In this document: positions 16,748 to 25,715 of the stretch, piece by piece
Layout: the number at the start of each line of letters is the position of its first letter
How positions within the stretch are numbered: position 1 is the first letter of the stretch
Source: Planctomycetota bacterium
GTDB taxonomy: Bacteria > Planctomycetota > Phycisphaerae > Sedimentisphaerales > Anaerohalosphaeraceae
Length of the DNA: 27,014 nt
Direction: 5' to 3'
Assembly (NCBI GenBank): GCA_021160785.1
Contig: JAGHBX010000528.1
Coordinates: 1-27,014 of the forward strand
Position numbers and translations under genes: made by a program
The notes under the pieces: generated by a model
What the model saw: only the letters and a program-made list of their open reading frames with translations
Told to the model about the DNA's origin: nothing
Database searches by the model: none

Positions 16748-19700
16748 TTAGATTTGTCCGCCGTTGACAATACTGATGTGTATGGGTCGAGATCGTGTTG
16801 TCGCCCCGCTGTCGTCGGTGGCGATGACCGTCAACTGATAGTCTCCAGCCGAGTAAGGCCACCACGGCAAAGACCAGCCGTCGGCTGGGTCTTCGTCTTC
16901 GTCGATCTTGACATTGTTGGCGAAGAACTCGACTTTGACCACTTCGCCGTCAGGATCCCCGGCGAAGGCGACAATCATTATCGTCTCCTGCGCATGCGGA
17001 ATCTTCGCCTTGTCATAGGGCTCAACGATCTCGATGTGAGGCGTTCGATTGACCCACGGCAGATTATCCAGCCACCGGAGGGCCATGAATGCCACATCGG
17101 ACAGATTGATGACTCCGTCATAGTTGGTGTCGTTGCGAAGCGGCCACTCGCTCATACTCGCAAAAGCGGTTCCACCGTATGCGCCGGCATTGAGCCTGCC
17201 GCCGTTGGGCATGGGTTCGCCGACAGGCTTGATCCTGGGATCACCTGCATCCAGGGCAATACTGTCGATCTTGTCAAGCACCCACTCATCGGTGGTTGCA
17301 CAATATCGACCGCGCCGACTAAGCAGATGGTAGTCGCCGTTTTGATAGTCGGCAAACAGTGGAACATACGGTGCCATGATCATGCTCGTGAAGATGCTGT
17401 GGCGCACTTTCAAGTCGGAGGGAAAGGTATCGCCGTCTCTGTTGTTGTGAAAGATGCAGTTGCTGATATCCGGCCGGGGATCTTCCGGAACCGTCACATC
17501 ATAGGTTGCTATGCCGAACTCATTATCCACAATCGTCAACTGGGTAATTGTCGGGCTGCTCTGATTGTTGAGCGATATAGCCAGGCCGCTGTTTCGAATG
17601 ACGAAGTTTCTCAGCACACTCAGTGGTCCTTCCGCCGCGTGGAACGTAACAGCGTCGAGTTTGACACCCATATACTCCCCCGCCTCGATGACTGCAGCGT
17701 CGGCGGCGCTCTGCACGGCAACAGCCTTTCCACTATAGTTGATGGCTTCGGTGTAAGTGCCCGGCCAGACAAGAACGGTATCGCCGCCGGTGGCTGTCTC
17801 TATACCCTTCTGAATATGCCGCAAAGCCGTCTCTCTCGTCAGTCCGTCGTTGTCATCGCTGCCGTTGACATCGACGTGATAGATCATACCGCCCTTGCCC
17901 TTGCTTGCCTCTTCGGTATTGCCGTAGGCGCCCATGTTGACGCGGTCGCCGTTGGGTTCGGGCTCACGACCAAACCCGTCATCGGGATCGCCGGCATCAA
18001 TGGAGGGGCTGTGAACGTTGTCAACCAACCATTGACCGGTTCCGGGATGGTATCGGCCCGTAACCGACTGCAAATGATAATCGAGCACACCCGTTGGTGC
18101 AAAAAGCGGATCCTCGGTGATGTTGCCCGGTCCCGGGTATACGTCTTCGATGTTCGAATAAGTAACGGGGCTGTTCGTCGCCGGATTAATTATCCGCAGT
18201 TCGGGTCCTTCGTTGTGCCAGACGATGCAGTTTTTGACCGCGATATTAACGCTGTCGGCGTAGATCCCCCCTGCCGGATCGGGGTCTATGTCAGGCGCAA
18301 TCCTGTTGTGCGCGATCGTGCAGTTTTTGATAGTTACGCCACCGGACAGATCACCCGGTGCACCCGCCTGTTTCGATCCACTTTCCTGCACACCCGAGGA
18401 ACCCCGTTCCAAATAGATGCCGGCACCGGTGCTTGCGACGTTGTTGAAGATGATATTGTTGTGCATGACAACATCGGCCGGTCCACCGCTGCAATATACG
18501 CCGCCGCCGGTTATGTTGCCTTCGGCGGTATTGGAGGAAATGTCACAACCGATGATCCTTACGGAACTGGAGCGTGCGTAGATGCCTCCGCCGAAGCTGT
18601 TGTAGTAACCTGAGTTGTTCCGGATAATGCAGTTTATAACATGGGCGTCGGATCCTCTGATGACACCGATGCCGCCGCCTTTGCCGCCGGATCTGCCGCT
18701 GCCTAATCCTCCGGCCTTGTTCTCCGCGATTCTGCATTTAATGATCGCAGGCGCTGCGGCCACGCATCCGATCCCGCCGCCGACTTCGGCTGCACAATCT
18801 ACAATATCGCAATCGACGATCCTGGGGCTTGACATCTCACAGTAGATACCGCCGCCGACAGGGTGTTTGCCGCTGCGCTGCCACTGCTGGTTGTCCGGAG
18901 GCATATCACCATATATCCTGCCGCCTCGAATGGTAAAACCTTTCAAGACAGAACTGCTGGTCTCATCTCGGTGAAAGTAGAATCCCCTGTGTTGTACGCC
19001 GGGCTCGAAGCAATCGATGGTCACACCCTCCGTCCCCAGTCCCGTCACCGTTATCGCCTTGCCTGAGAAATCGATATCCCAATTGTCCGGTCCGGAATAC
19101 GCTCCTGTCGTAAGCGGCGTGACCTCGACAACATCTCCATCATTGGCTGCGTCTATTGCCGCCTGTATTGTCTCATAGTCCTGCGGCACGCGCTGAATCG
19201 TACTGACCGGCCCGGTGAGGTGGATTTTCAGATTGTCGAGCACCGCATGGGACCCCGTAAAGGATACATAGCACGCACCCTGGTCCGATCCGATATCTAT
19301 CCTGTTATGGCCCGGCTCTGCTGGAATCGGTATTGTCCAGACCTCTCCGTCGGTGGACAACGAATAAGACAGATACCCGTACAACTCCGGCATTGCCAGC
19401 ACTGAGGGGGTACAGTAATCAAACTCGATAGTGCCTGCCACCGCCCGCAGTGCATGGGCAGATCCCAACGGAAAACAATAACTCAGGTGGGCCGGATCTC
19501 CCTGGTAACCCACAAACGCAAGACCCGGCACCGGTTTTCCCGAAAGGGTGGTGTAGAAAAGATACGGTTCGGCGGGTCCAAATGCGTTTTCGGGCCAGAA
19601 CGTGGAATGGCTGTAACTGTCTGTCTTTGCCTTGTCCGTGCTGAAATCGTCGAGATAGTGATATACCCACCCCACGGGCTGCTTCGCAGCCACCGCGTCC

Positions 19701-20143
19701 AGTTCATATTCGAATGCGTCGGCAACAAATGGTTCAATACGAGTGCCCGTCAGGTGAATCGAATTGCCCTGGAGTTTGACCGTAAGGTTCGGGTCCCCGG
19801 AGTTGAAAAATTCGAGCGTCGTGCTGTCTACGACGTTGCCTGCCAGCTTTGTCATGTCAAACAGCTCATCAAGACTTGTCGTGTATAAAAATGGGCCTCC
19901 ACTCAATGTCGCGTCGACCCAGTCAAATACCGCAGAACCTGCATCGAGGTCAACAGTAAGCTGCAATTCACCCGTAATCTCATACGTTTCATCGACCCCG
20001 GCGAACCCTCCGGTTTGAACGACTGTGCTTTGGTTGGGTACAAAAACATAGGTGTTCGTATCGGCGGCAATAGAAAACCCCCCGATGGCGGATACTGCAA
20101 GCAATATCGCCAATAACAGATATGTCGGTTTTGGTGGATTCAT
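16748..20143 (-). CDS. Surface protein: two beta-helix modules, dockerin-like repeat, Ig-like domain
   Basis: The product is 1131 residues from the ATG at 20143, which has GGAG upstream; the TTG at 20170 is rejected. A signal peptide (LLLAILLAVSAIGGFSIAA) is followed by about 280 residues of beta-sandwich-like sequence (residues 30-310) of unknown role. A first parallel beta-helix module begins at about 312 (YETIQAAIDAANDGDVV) with many NN/CIV turns to about 750. A second starts afresh at about 752 (YHVDVNGSDDNDGLTRETA, IQKGIETATGGDTVLVWPG), as if a whole protein had been appended. A single dockerin-like repeat, NDTNYDGVINLSDVAFMALRW, sits near 998-1018, then an Ig-like domain (about 1030-1131). 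Function is unknown; polysaccharide binding or cell-surface adhesion is plausible. It starts 38 bases after the sigma factor gene, so it is likely co-transcribed and under its control (inference). Confidence 0.85.
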   Translation of the reverse strand: MNPPKPTYLLLAILLAVSAIGGFSIAADTNTYVFVPNQSTVVQTGGFAGVDETYEITGELQLTVDLDAGSAVFDWVDATLSGGPFLYTTSLDELFDMTKLAGNVVDSTTLEFFNSGDPNLTVKLQGNSIHLTGTRIEPFVADAFEYELDAVAAKQPVGWVYHYLDDFSTDKAKTDSYSHSTFWPENAFGPAEPYLFYTTLSGKPVPGLAFVGYQGDPAHLSYCFPLGSAHALRAVAGTIEFDYCTPSVLAMPELYGYLSYSLSTDGEVWTIPIPAEPGHNRIDIGSDQGACYVSFTGSHAVLDNLKIHLTGPVSTIQRVPQDYETIQAAIDAANDGDVVEVTPLTTGAYSGPDNWDIDFSGKAITVTGLGTEGVTIDCFEPGVQHRGFYFHRDETSSSVLKGFTIRGGRIYGDMPPDNQQWQRSGKHPVGGGIYCEMSSPRIVDCDIVDCAAEVGGGIGCVAAAPAIIKCRIAENKAGGLGSGRSGGKGGGIGVIRGSDAHVINCIIRNNSGYYNSFGGGIYARSSSVRIIGCDISSNTAEGNITGGGVYCSGGPADVVMHNNIIFNNVASTGAGIYLERGSSGVQESGSKQAGAPGDLSGGVTIKNCTIAHNRIAPDIDPDPAGGIYADSVNIAVKNCIVWHNEGPELRIINPATNSPVTYSNIEDVYPGPGNITEDPLFAPTGVLDYHLQSVTGRYHPGTGQWLVDNVHSPSIDAGDPDDGFGREPEPNGDRVNMGAYGNTEEASKGKGGMIYHVDVNGSDDNDGLTRETALRHIQKGIETATGGDTVLVWPGTYTEAINYSGKAVAVQSAADAAVIEAGEYMGVKLDAVTFHAAEGPLSVLRNFVIRNSGLAISLNNQSSPTITQLTIVDNEFGIATYDVTVPEDPRPDISNCIFHNNRDGDTFPSDLKVRHSIFTSMIMAPYVPLFADYQNGDYHLLSRRGRYCATTDEWVLDKIDSIALDAGDPRIKPVGEPMPNGGRLNAGAYGGTAFASMSEWPLRNDTNYDGVINLSDVAFMALRWLDNLPWVNRTPHIEIVEPYDKAKIPHAQETIMIVAFAGDPDGEVVKVEFFANNVKIDEDEDPADGWSLPWWPYSAGDYQLTVIATDDSGATTRSRPIHISIVNGGQI

Positions 20144-20181
20144 TTTTTCTGCTCCTGTGTCGGCAATCAAACGTTTTCACC

Positions 20182-22020
20182 TTAAATGTCAAGCAGCTCG
20201 AAAAGCCAGAAAGTGGGCGACTTCTCCATCGCGTCTGTACTGATTCGAGGCGGCACAAATGTATCGGAAACACCCTCGAGCTCCTGCAGGTAACTAAACT
20301 TCAACCGGCCCCGCACATCGCCGCATGAAATCTCTATCTCGTCGATAACATCCCTGTGCATATCCACGGTGTAGACAATTCGAGCTTTGTCATGCAACAG
20401 GACAACGTTAACTTTGCCCTTGTTGTCGCCGGGCAGCGTTTCAAAGCCGATTCGGGCGTCGGCTGCGTCGCGCCGAACAGTGTCAATCGTGTGCAATCCC
20501 ATCCACGGACGCGCCAGTCCCTTCATGAACGTCCCGCCCGGATAATATGCGGCGGCGCCTTCGGCACCGACAACACAGGCGGCACCGGTCGTGTCGACAT
20601 AACGTCGCCGGCCAACGTTAAGCTCAAGCCACGGCGAATGCCTGTCGCAGGTTCGATACACAAACGGGATTCGCCCTCTGCCGGATATGCGTTCGCTTCC
20701 CAGTCGGCCCTCAATCCGAAACCAGGTCCAGCCGCGTTTGTGCATGGTATCGCGGTCGTCAACGATTCTTGTCGTCTCGGGCCAGGCAAACTGGAAGTAC
20801 TCCTCTTCGAGCATGTTCTCGTGACGGTCGACCCTGGATATACCCGTAACGAATCCCTGATCCTGGCTGGCAATGACAAACAGGCCTTTTCTTCTCGACG
20901 AAATGTATTCCGCCGTGCCTTTGTGCACACCGCCGCCGTGGGCCTGATCGAGAAAGCCCGTCAAATCGGGCTTGTCGGTTGGCAAACGACTCACCGACAT
21001 ATCCGCACAATACTTTCGATAGTTGTTGATATGTACTTTGTCGCCGGCGGCATCGTAATGGTAGTTGCCGTACTCATTTTGAAGTATGTCGCAGAAGGAT
21101 TTGCCGCCCGTGGTGTGCGTCCGCATCTGTCGCAGCATTACCGGTCCGGAGGCGCCCTGTGGGAAGAAGTACAAGCATTCGTTTGCCGCCCGGCTCGATG
21201 GAATATGACTGATGACGGCCGAATCGGCGGACTTGTCGACATTTGCCCGACCCAAGTTCGAGTTGACCGCAATCGTGCCGACCGTGACGGCGCCGGCGGT
21301 CGCCAAAGCTGCCAGCGCCGTCCTGCCTGCGGCTGTTGCGGCGGCGGCAGCGCCTGTGCTGACTTTGACGGTGGCGACCGAGACGGCTATCCGGGCCGCC
21401 GCCGCTTCATTAGCGGCGGTCATTTTTCCGAACACAACCAAGGCCGTCAACAACGCCCCCTTACTCAGTCCGTTTCGCGAAAGCTGGCGAGCCAATGACT
21501 TCTTGGCGCGGTAGAACAGCATCTGTGCACCAAACTCGCTGCACTCCATCGCAGCGGCAATCTCGGCGTACGACATGTTGTCATAGCATCGCATGCTCAG
21601 GACAGCGCGATGGCGGGGCTTTATACCCTCCATGGCGGCGGCGATAATCTGACGCAGTTCTTCGCCCAGGAGTTTTTGCAGCGCCTCCTGCTTGTCCTCA
21701 TCAGCCCCCCCGAAGCCGATCTGGCGGGAGTATGCGCGTTTGTGCCGACTTTCGGTGCGTCGATGCCGCTTCAGTTTATTCAGCGCAATGCCGTACAGCC
21801 ATGGCCAGAACAGGTCGGCCCGTTTGAGTTTTCCCAATATGTTTATCATCTCCAGCACGCTTTCCTGGACAATATCCTGTGTAACATCCTCCCGCAGCGT
21901 CAGCCGATAGACATGGGCGCGCAACCGCACCGTCGCCAGCTCGGCAAGACGGTCAAGACACTCTCTGTCGCCAAACTGCGCCTCTTTGACTAAACGCACA
22001 TAATCATTCGCATGGGCCAT
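20182..22020 (-). CDS. ECF-type RNA polymerase sigma factor with transmembrane segment and large C-terminal domain
   Basis: The product is 612 residues. Residues 8-92 are sigma region 2 (VTQDIVQESVLEMINILGK, FWPWLYGIALNKLKRHRR) and about 128-182 sigma region 4 with the helix-turn-helix (RHRAVLSMRCYDNMSYAEI, RAKKSLARQL). An alanine-rich stretch follows with a predicted membrane segment near 234-253 (TALAALATAGAVTVGTIAV). The remaining 360 residues, from about 254, would lie outside the cytoplasm; they hold conserved-looking Trp/Tyr-rich beta sequence (YFQFAWPETTRIVDD, GWTWFRIEGRL, PWLELNVGRRRY) that I cannot name. Planctomycetes have large ECF proteins with such extensions that may be released by proteolysis (family knowledge). 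The ATG at 22020 lacks a good ribosome site. The gene precedes the beta-helix gene by 38 bases; no anti-sigma gene is next to it. Confidence 0.88.
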   Translation of the reverse strand: MAHANDYVRLVKEAQFGDRECLDRLAELATVRLRAHVYRLTLREDVTQDIVQESVLEMINILGKLKRADLFWPWLYGIALNKLKRHRRTESRHKRAYSRQIGFGGADEDKQEALQKLLGEELRQIIAAAMEGIKPRHRAVLSMRCYDNMSYAEIAAAMECSEFGAQMLFYRAKKSLARQLSRNGLSKGALLTALVVFGKMTAANEAAAARIAVSVATVKVSTGAAAAATAAGRTALAALATAGAVTVGTIAVNSNLGRANVDKSADSAVISHIPSSRAANECLYFFPQGASGPVMLRQMRTHTTGGKSFCDILQNEYGNYHYDAAGDKVHINNYRKYCADMSVSRLPTDKPDLTGFLDQAHGGGVHKGTAEYISSRRKGLFVIASQDQGFVTGISRVDRHENMLEEEYFQFAWPETTRIVDDRDTMHKRGWTWFRIEGRLGSERISGRGRIPFVYRTCDRHSPWLELNVGRRRYVDTTGAACVVGAEGAAAYYPGGTFMKGLARPWMGLHTIDTVRRDAADARIGFETLPGDNKGKVNVVLLHDKARIVYTVDMHRDVIDEIEISCGDVRGRLKFSYLQELEGVSDTFVPPRISTDAMEKSPTFWLFELLDI

Positions 22021-22046
22021 AAGAAACCATAATTAAGTGCCGCTCC

Positions 22047-22067
22047 AGACCGAAAAACCAACGGTCT
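22047..22067. terminator. Small hairpin between the GEVED gene and the sigma gene
   Basis: AGACCG (22047-22052) and CGGTCT (22062-22067) form a 6-bp stem with a 9-base loop, followed by a T run on the plus strand only. No plus-strand gene ends here, so a terminator is doubtful. On the minus strand it lies in the sigma gene leader, about 27 bases before its start, and could affect translation. Confidence 0.25.
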
Positions 22068-22084
22068 TTTTTGCTCTTATCCCT

Positions 22085-22093
22085 ATTCTACCA
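22085..22093 (-). promoter_or_regulatory. Possible extended -10 promoter of the sigma gene
   Basis: On the minus strand TGG is followed by TAGAAT (22090-22085), the same TGG-plus-TAxAAT arrangement as the pseudopilin promoter. TTGCCT lies 19 bases upstream, a poor spacing. A transcript would start near 22078, giving a leader of about 58 bases before the sigma ATG. Confidence 0.3.
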
Positions 22094-22152
22094 AAAAACA
22101 TGGCAAAACAGGCAATATTTCCGGCCTGGAACCCGATCTGACCTGTTTACTT

Positions 22153-25100
22153 TTACGGAAAGTTTACCTCGAGGGGGTATTGCGACGCCAGGATTGCGAC
22201 ATCGGCAAGATCGACTTTCAAATCTCCGTTCAAGTCGGCCAGGTCATTGATATGAATAATCGGAACAAAGAAGTAATCCTCCGTCTCGCCAATCCAGTAG
22301 CCGTCCTTCGGACCGGAACCGCCGTATCCGACCAGAGGAGGCAGTATCGTTCCGTCAGATTGCGAAACTGTGGGCAGCGGCGCCGGCGCCCACGGTTTTT
22401 CAGAGATGGTGATCCGCATCCATAAGCCTGTTGCCCGGCCATCGAGCATACGCGGATGCCAACTGACAAATCCGGGCGTGCTGATTTCATGGAGACCCGC
22501 TTCCAGGCCGACCAGGGTCTGATTGCGCACGGCCCATTCGCGTGCGACCCGAGTGTTATCCGAGACATAATGCGGAAGGATGCACGGAAGCACATCGTCC
22601 CAGTCTCCATCCCGGTTGAAGTCAAACCACACGTTTACAAACAGCTTTTTAACCGGACGTCTAACACGCACGGTGTATCCGAATCTCGTCCTGCGGCAAG
22701 GCGGCATAAGCAGCGGTAGCTGCACACCGTCGTCGGCGCCGTCAAGATCAGCAATGTCTTTTGGTGGAATCAGATTATTTACCTTGTCCTGATCATAGCC
22801 GTAATCCGCCTCGATTTCCTGGCTGGCTCCGGCGCCCAGATGGACTATCTCAGGCACTTTGTGAATCGGCCCATACGGTGGCGAGCCTTTTCGATAGACC
22901 GTCGGAAAATGTCCCGGGACTATCACCGGCAGCATTCCCTGCGAGGGATATGCCGTCATATTCACACCGAAGCTGTTGCTGCTGTCCGGAGCATCCCCCA
23001 GATCGGCGGTACGATCCGGATCTTCGATCTTGACCAGGTAATCTTCAACCTCACCATCCCTGGCGGCGCCGGCATATTTGAGCCCACCGTAGGTACTGAA
23101 ACGGAATCGTGCGTATGTATGCCTGTCGACTGCAATGGCGTCGGGATGCGGAGGCACCTTGAATTCCAGATCATTGGCGCCCAGCTCGACCTTCTGGCTT
23201 GCGAAAATCTGCTCGCCACGATCGTCCCAGTCGCCGTCATGATTGAAATCTATCCAGGCGTCGACATAGCCGTCCACCGAAACGAGTATCCGCACCTTGG
23301 CGGGATGTCCAGGAATCAGAGGAGTCATAAGGTCGACGCCGTCTTCGTCATCGGCATCGGTCGTATCGTCGCCATCGGCGAGAATAGCAGGCAGTCCGTC
23401 GGGTTCGGCATCGATATGCACAACGTCAGTGTACGGATCTCCCAGATGAATCCCCGGCCGAATGATGTGCCTTGCCCCGTTACGGCTCAGTGTGGTCGGA
23501 TAGGAATTGCAGCGGACAACCGTCGGATCGTCGCATCGCAGCTCGGGTGCATCGCCGAAATCAAACAACGGCTGGGGTTCTTCAATTGTTACGACGTAAT
23601 CTTCCACCTCTCCATCCTCGGCGAGACCGCGATATCCAAGACCGGCGTTTTCTTCAGAAGTAGTGTACCGGAAGCGGGCATAGGTCCTCTTGTTTGCTGA
23701 GACAGCCGAAGAATTGCCAACGGCAAACTCCAGGTAGTTGACGCCGGCGGCGATTTTTTTCGCCGTGAAGATCTGTTCTCCGGCATCATCCCAGTCCTTG
23801 TCGGCATTAAAGTCAATCCACGCATTGATGAAACCGTCCCTGGACGCTATTATCCTCACCTTCGCCATGTTGCCCGGTATAAGCGGGCCGGCAAAACAGA
23901 CTCCGTCTTCGTCGTCCAGATCGTTGGTATCGTCTCCGTCAGCGCCGGTGGATGGTTGCCCGTCGCGCTCGCCGTCAATATAGCGTCCCAATCGCACGCA
24001 CGGATTGATCTTGTGTCTGGCGCCGTTATTCAACAGGATTGTCGGATACCCGCCGGGTGCAAAATCGCCGTCCGGGGTATCCCCGAAATCCAGTTGCGGC
24101 GTGGGATCAGGATTGATCCAGACGAGATGGTCTTCGACTTCGCCGTCTTTGGCCAGGCCAAAATAGTTCAATTGGCCGGTCGTACTCAAACGAAATCGAG
24201 AATACGTCTCTTTGGGACCGGTGTCGTTGTTAGTAAAGGGAACCTTAAATTCAAGCGTGTTCTTGCCGATTTGAACCTTTTCGCTGAAGAAGATTCGTTC
24301 CCCTCTGTCGTCCCAGTCTCCGTCGGAATTAAAATCAATCCAGGCATCCAGGTATCCGTCTATCGACGACCACACGTCAACGACGGCCGTCGTACCGGGT
24401 GTAACAGACTTCGGCAGAATCACACCCTGTTCATCATCGAATTCGTTATTGTCGTCTCCGTCGGAACCGATTGTGGGTTGTCCATCTTTTTCGGAATCAA
24501 TCTGCGGGTAATCCAAGGCCGGGTTTCCGAGGAAAATCCCCTGGTTCACCACATGACGAGCCCCGTTTCGATCCAGTGTGGTTGGGTAGGCGTGACATCG
24601 CGTTGAAGCATCTTCGCATCGATTCTCCGGGGCGTCGCCAAAGTCTAACGGAATCGGCTGGACATTTCGCCCGTTAATCACAAATGCCATATCAATTTGC
24701 TCATATTCGGGAATTGCCACCGCATCCCAACTGTTGTCGGCAGAATTCATCGGCCAGTACATCCACACTGCCGGTTTTCGGAAATGTTGAAGCGAAGTCT
24801 TCCAGCCCACTTCCGGTTGAATGACACCCGCCTCATACAGCGGCATATACCCCCGGATCGCCAGCCAGTAGATCGTGCCCTCGGCCTGCACAAAGGGTTC
24901 CTCTATCTCGGTGATATTGACCTGGGCATATTTTGTGTGGTTGTTCGGAATGACCTTTTGGGCTTCTATGGGATCACATTGGCAAAGCCAGCCCTGCTCT
25001 GACGGCTCTTCGTACTTCAAGGCGACTGCGCCTTTCTTGTAGCGCCACAGGGCCCGACCCGGCCGGCCGTCGGCATCTTCATGGATTGAAATATGCCATG

Positions 25101-25350
25101 CCGGCACCTCCCGGACAATATCGTTCTTCCAGGAAACCCAGAAGTGAATCTCGGTAATCGGCCCGGTTGCACCGCACTGGAAGTCGTCGGCCACCGCCAT
25201 CGGACGCAGGCACACATCCCACCCCTGCGGGTCCGGAAGTTGGGGATAATGCATCTTGTGCCCATCGTCGGGGTCCCAATGGGCAAGACCAACTTGTCCC
25301 AGGCTGACTGACACAATAACGATGAGTAGAATGGTTTTTACTTTCTGCAT
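22153..25350 (-). CDS. Tandem GEVED-repeat surface protein with one dockerin-like repeat
   Basis: The product is 1065 residues from the ATG at 25350, behind GGAGG; the upstream TTG at 25365 overlaps that site. A signal peptide ends near GLAHW. The N-terminal region (about 40-225) includes VADDFQCGATGPITEIHFWV and resembles domains found on planctomycete surface proteins. Four repeat units follow: about 233-411, 417-589, 592-775 and a divergent 780-1031. Each has GDAP or GDTP, an aspartate-rich loop (DGDWDDRGEQIF), a RFR segment and the terminal GEVEDH/GEVEDY motif (GETEDY in the last). The aspartate loops may bind calcium (inference). The C-terminus (DLNGDLKVDLADVAILASQY) is a single dockerin-like repeat. 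A big secreted scaffold or adhesin is likely; the exact role is unknown. Confidence 0.85.
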   Translation of the reverse strand: MQKVKTILLIVIVSVSLGQVGLAHWDPDDGHKMHYPQLPDPQGWDVCLRPMAVADDFQCGATGPITEIHFWVSWKNDIVREVPAWHISIHEDADGRPGRALWRYKKGAVALKYEEPSEQGWLCQCDPIEAQKVIPNNHTKYAQVNITEIEEPFVQAEGTIYWLAIRGYMPLYEAGVIQPEVGWKTSLQHFRKPAVWMYWPMNSADNSWDAVAIPEYEQIDMAFVINGRNVQPIPLDFGDAPENRCEDASTRCHAYPTTLDRNGARHVVNQGIFLGNPALDYPQIDSEKDGQPTIGSDGDDNNEFDDEQGVILPKSVTPGTTAVVDVWSSIDGYLDAWIDFNSDGDWDDRGERIFFSEKVQIGKNTLEFKVPFTNNDTGPKETYSRFRLSTTGQLNYFGLAKDGEVEDHLVWINPDPTPQLDFGDTPDGDFAPGGYPTILLNNGARHKINPCVRLGRYIDGERDGQPSTGADGDDTNDLDDEDGVCFAGPLIPGNMAKVRIIASRDGFINAWIDFNADKDWDDAGEQIFTAKKIAAGVNYLEFAVGNSSAVSANKRTYARFRYTTSEENAGLGYRGLAEDGEVEDYVVTIEEPQPLFDFGDAPELRCDDPTVVRCNSYPTTLSRNGARHIIRPGIHLGDPYTDVVHIDAEPDGLPAILADGDDTTDADDEDGVDLMTPLIPGHPAKVRILVSVDGYVDAWIDFNHDGDWDDRGEQIFASQKVELGANDLEFKVPPHPDAIAVDRHTYARFRFSTYGGLKYAGAARDGEVEDYLVKIEDPDRTADLGDAPDSSNSFGVNMTAYPSQGMLPVIVPGHFPTVYRKGSPPYGPIHKVPEIVHLGAGASQEIEADYGYDQDKVNNLIPPKDIADLDGADDGVQLPLLMPPCRRTRFGYTVRVRRPVKKLFVNVWFDFNRDGDWDDVLPCILPHYVSDNTRVAREWAVRNQTLVGLEAGLHEISTPGFVSWHPRMLDGRATGLWMRITISEKPWAPAPLPTVSQSDGTILPPLVGYGGSGPKDGYWIGETEDYFFVPIIHINDLADLNGDLKVDLADVAILASQYPLEVNFP
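22255..24650 (-). repeat. Four tandem GEVED-type units within the surface protein
   Basis: At DNA level the four units cover about 24650-24115, 24098-23583, 23572-23023 and 23010-22255 (minus strand). Units 1 and 3 also share the preceding Cys-containing loop (CHAYPTTLDRNGARH versus CNSYPTTLSRNGARH) and are the most similar pair; unit 2 lacks this Cys pair, and unit 4 is longer with few conserved residues. This suggests stepwise duplication. Coordinates are approximate. Confidence 0.65.
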
Positions 25351-25365
25351 TTTATTGTCCTCCAA

Positions 25366-25566
25366 AGGAAAAGATTAATCAAACTGACATGAATACAGGT
25401 GCGATACACTCCGTTGTGTATCTCGCCCTGAGGCGCCTGATCTGTTATGCTAATGTTTCCCGAATATAATCTTACAGAATCATACTGTCTGTAGTTAAGT
25501 GCCAGATCAAACGACCAACCTAACGGTAAAACTTTTTATTTATGCCATTTTTGTGAAAATACCGGC
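25366..25566. promoter_or_regulatory. Leader of the GEVED gene with structured elements
   Basis: On the minus strand this is the upstream region of the GEVED gene. Two hairpins stand next to each other about 55-85 bases before the start: GATACAC/GTGTATC (25403-25409 and 25416-25422, 6-base loop) and CGCC/GGCG (25424-25427 and 25432-25435). Further upstream is the inverted repeat TACAGA/TCTGTA (25473-25478, 25488-25493) with a 9-base centre, overlapping a weak -10-like TAAGAT. I did not recognise a known riboswitch. Confidence 0.3.
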
Positions 25567-25713
25567 TCATCCGGTTAATACTGTTTCGTTGAGATTTGGG
25601 TTTCGGTCTTCCCAGTTGCCTCCTCCTGAAGGAAATCCACCATAAATGGCCACACCATTGACAAGTTGGAAAGTGGCATCTCGGTCGTAAGGCGTTTGGC
25701 CTCCGCCCTGTTC
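25567..25713 (-). pseudogene. Relic of a planctomycete beta-helix surface protein gene
   Basis: A 48-codon open stretch, in a different frame from its neighbour and starting three bases after that gene's stop, translates to a well-known N-terminal motif of planctomycete beta-helix proteins: GGGQTPYDRDATFQ, then LVNGVAIYGGFPSGGGNWED, then NPNLNETVLTG. In intact proteins the next residues are normally D and more of the helix, but here a TGA follows. There is no start codon, ribosome site or signal peptide and nothing recognisable downstream. It is best read as a remnant of a decayed or recombined gene. Confidence 0.6.
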
Positions 25714-25715
25714 GG

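Noticed and set aside
16547..18613. A 688-codon plus-strand open frame
   Set aside because: It lies antisense to the pseudopilin and beta-helix genes, has no ribosome site or recognisable domain, and is explained by the high-GC codon pattern of the opposite strand.
20356..21498. A 380-codon plus-strand open frame
   Set aside because: It is antisense to the sigma factor gene, whose domains are clear; the translation has no family features.
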